Positions 62,563 to 64,000 of a DNA stretch of 64,000 bases are shown one piece after another; the stretch's first letter is position 1, and every line of letters starts with the position of its first letter. The stretch spans positions 62,001 through 126,000 of the forward strand of contig NZ_JAIBOA010000010.1 of the NCBI RefSeq assembly GCF_019458805.1, read 5' to 3'. Position numbers and translations under genes: made by a program. Under the pieces are notes generated by a model. That model saw only the letters and a list, made by a program, of their open reading frames with translations. It was not told the origin of the DNA and did not search any database. The stretch comes from Actinomadura parmotrematis (GTDB lineage Bacteria; Actinomycetota; Actinomycetes; Streptosporangiales; Streptosporangiaceae).

Positions 62563-63012
62563 CTACACCGCGCGCTCGGCCCTGAGCACGCACCACACGA
62601 CCTTGCCGCCGCCACGCAGCGGATGCCATGCGAGCTCGCGAGTGGTGAGCCTGACCAGGAACAACCCGCGCCCTCCCTCGCCGACCAGATCCTCGCCGAG
62701 GACGAGCGGCGGCCGGTCGCTCGCGTCGAGCACTTCCAGCACCGCCCGCCCTCCACGATCGAGAAAGGCGCGGACCTCGATCGCCCCGCCCGCCGTCTCG
62801 CCGTGCCTCAGCGCATTCGTGACCAGTTCCGAAGCGATCATCTCCGCCGCGGAACTCGCGCCGGCGGCGAACCCGTGATCGTAAACCCAGTCCCCCACCC
62901 ACACCCGCCCGACCCGCACCTGCTCCGGCACCGCATCGATCTTGAGAATGGCTCGCCCATTGCGCGCCGGCGGCGGCCTCTCCACCTTGATCGGTTCGCG
63001 GCATTCCCGCAT
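62563..63012 (-). CDS. HATPase (RsbW-like) ATP-binding regulatory protein
   Basis: A 149-residue GHKL ATPase of the anti-sigma type. The N-box is SELVTNALRHG; the G1 and lid region reads EVLDASDRPPLV and GEGGRGLFLVRLTT. Such proteins bind or phosphorylate regulators. The ATG at 63012 follows AAGGGCGGGG; a longer frame to 63099 would overlap the divergent promoter. It is divergent from an XRE-DUF5753 gene followed by DUF397, a trio repeated many times in Streptomyces and relatives (whiJ/abaA-like loci) and tied to development. Confidence 0.85.
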   Translation of the reverse strand: MRECREPIKVERPPPARNGRAILKIDAVPEQVRVGRVWVGDWVYDHGFAAGASSAAEMIASELVTNALRHGETAGGAIEVRAFLDRGGRAVLEVLDASDRPPLVLGEDLVGEGGRGLFLVRLTTRELAWHPLRGGGKVVWCVLRAERAV

Positions 63013-63158
63013 GCCATCCCCGCCCTTCACGTTGTGTATGCGATCGGTGACACAGTCCCGCTCGGCGGCGTAGTGTGACCAGCGACCGAAGTGATACATG
63101 CCAGGGCTGGACGGTTCACGAAAGATCGCAAGTCAGATCAGGCCAGAGCGGAGAGAGA

Positions 63159-63941
63159 ATGCCAGTGCAACCAACGACCGCGTCGCGCCGCTTCGGAGAG
63201 ATCGTCAACGGATACCGCGAGGCAGCGAAGATCACTCGTGCGACCCTGGCCAATAAAATCTTCGTGAGTCCCAGTTTTATGGGCAGGATCATCAACGGCA
63301 CATCGCGGTGCAAGCTCGAGAACGCCGAGAAGCTGGACAAGGAGTTGAACGCCGGCGGAGCCATCATCAAGGCATGGAAAAGATACATCGAAGGCAGCGA
63401 GCGCCCCCGCGCACTCACCGATTATTCAGAGCTGGAGGCGACGGCCACGACTTTGAGGTCCGTGCAGACCATGTACGTTGACGGCCTACTACAGACGGAG
63501 GACTACGCCCGCGCACTGCTACGGACAGACAAGAACTTGAAAGAACGCGCCGAACGGCAGAGAATGCTGGAGCGCGAGGATCCACCGACCGTGTACGTCA
63601 TCCATGACGAGAGCGTGCTCTACCGAGAAGTCGGATCACCTAAGATCATGAGCGAACAGCTCAACCACCTCCTCAACCTGTCCGAGCGCCGGAATGTGCA
63701 CATTCAGATCGCCCGGTACTCCAGTTACCGCGATCTGAGCGTGAGCGGCTCGTACGCGTTGGCCATCCAGCAAGATCTCACCATGCTGGGCTTCATGGAG
63801 GCCAACATCGGAGGGGAGACCGTACATGCGCACAAAATACTGTCCGTGCTAATGAATACTTTCACGATCCTGCAAGGCCAAGCCTTGAACTTTGAAGATT
63901 CGCGAGCTTTCATGAGAAAGGCGATAGAAAAATGGAATTGA
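63159..63941 (+). CDS. XRE regulator with DUF5753 domain (WhiJ-like)
   Basis: A 260-residue regulator. The N-terminal XRE HTH (about 10-65) reads REAAKITRATLANKIFVSPS and FMGRIINGTSRCKLENAEKL. The DUF5753 domain (about 85-260) has YVDGLLQTEDYARALL and the SERRNVHIQIARYSSY segment. GCGGAGAGAG precedes the ATG. Base use is noticeably more AT-rich than the neighbours, as is common for these loci. It overlaps the DUF397 start by 10 bases. Confidence 0.9.
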   Translation: MPVQPTTASRRFGEIVNGYREAAKITRATLANKIFVSPSFMGRIINGTSRCKLENAEKLDKELNAGGAIIKAWKRYIEGSERPRALTDYSELEATATTLRSVQTMYVDGLLQTEDYARALLRTDKNLKERAERQRMLEREDPPTVYVIHDESVLYREVGSPKIMSEQLNHLLNLSERRNVHIQIARYSSYRDLSVSGSYALAIQQDLTMLGFMEANIGGETVHAHKILSVLMNTFTILQGQALNFEDSRAFMRKAIEKWN

Positions 63942-64000
63942 ATAAAGCGACTTGGAGAAAATCTTCTTACTCCGGCGGCAACGACGGCAACCACTGCATT
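63932..64000 (+). CDS. DUF397 protein, partial
   Basis: The first 23 codons run to the window edge and read WRKSSYSGGNDGNHC, the DUF397 signature. The gene overlaps the XRE-DUF5753 stop by ten bases. DUF397 proteins are small and are thought to be partners of the adjacent regulator. Confidence 0.85.
   Translation, partial: MELNKATWRKSSYSGGNDGNHCI

Overview
The window is chromosomal DNA of a high-GC actinobacterium. Codon use, mycothiol-dependent gentisate catabolism, an RepSA-type integrative element, an XRE(DUF5753)/DUF397/ATPase regulatory trio and WXG-type small proteins together suggest Streptosporangiales, Actinomadura-like. That placement is inferred from gene content only; there is no rRNA or species-specific marker.

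Layout. 1-2500: a zinc alcohol dehydrogenase (cut by the left edge), an SDR and a PAP2 phosphatase around a GGGAC/GTCCC palindrome. 2504-2767: tRNA-Pro(TGG) and tRNA-Gly(TCC). 2727-9907: an integrated actinomycete element of about 7.2 kb, bounded by a 44-bp perfect direct repeat of the tRNA-Gly 3' end. It carries int, xis, repSA, a double-HTH regulator, a TPR regulator, a small HTH protein and an AT-rich orphan gene, but no visible FtsK-like transfer gene. 9908-16260: a TetR remnant, an APH(6)-like kinase, a DUF4232 lipoprotein, a thioester-domain surface protein, a tyrosine phosphatase and an MFS exporter.

16257-27430 is an aromatic-acid region. An IclR regulator is divergent from a complete 3-hydroxybenzoate/gentisate operon (gentisate dioxygenase, fumarylpyruvate hydrolase, mycothiol-dependent maleylpyruvate isomerase, 3-hydroxybenzoate 6-hydroxylase). 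It faces a pcaF-pcaI-pcaJ-like operon (thiolase plus two CoA-transferase subunits) that is divergent from a LysR gene. An APH-like kinase, an SDR, a VOC remnant and a TetR follow. 27431-34348 is a peptide ABC transporter operon whose binding-protein gene has been split and mostly deleted around a stand-alone TnpB (IS1341-like) element; permeases, a fused double ATPase, a C39-like peptidase and a cupin-XRE regulator remain. 34413-36473 holds VOC, ArsR, DUF2243 and caa3_CtaG-like genes. 36522-43812 is a sugar or polyol locus: ROK regulator, ribose-type ABC transporter, Gfo/Idh/MocA dehydrogenase and TIM-barrel isomerase.

43858-64000: a Tat-exported PhoX; a partner-switching cluster (a 1367-residue kinase/receiver/SpoIIE phosphatase/HATPase protein plus three STAS proteins); a GH13 enzyme; a NAD-dependent DNA ligase; a short UvrA2; a three-gene WXG/EspC/YbaB-like cluster; a membrane-protein gene with a decayed tandem copy; a secreted ExeM/NucH nuclease; and an HATPase gene divergent from XRE-DUF5753/DUF397 at the right edge. 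The most notable features are the transfer-less integrative element with its AT-rich cargo, the TnpB disruption of the peptide transporter, the large phosphatase/kinase hub, and the tandem duplication with one dead copy.
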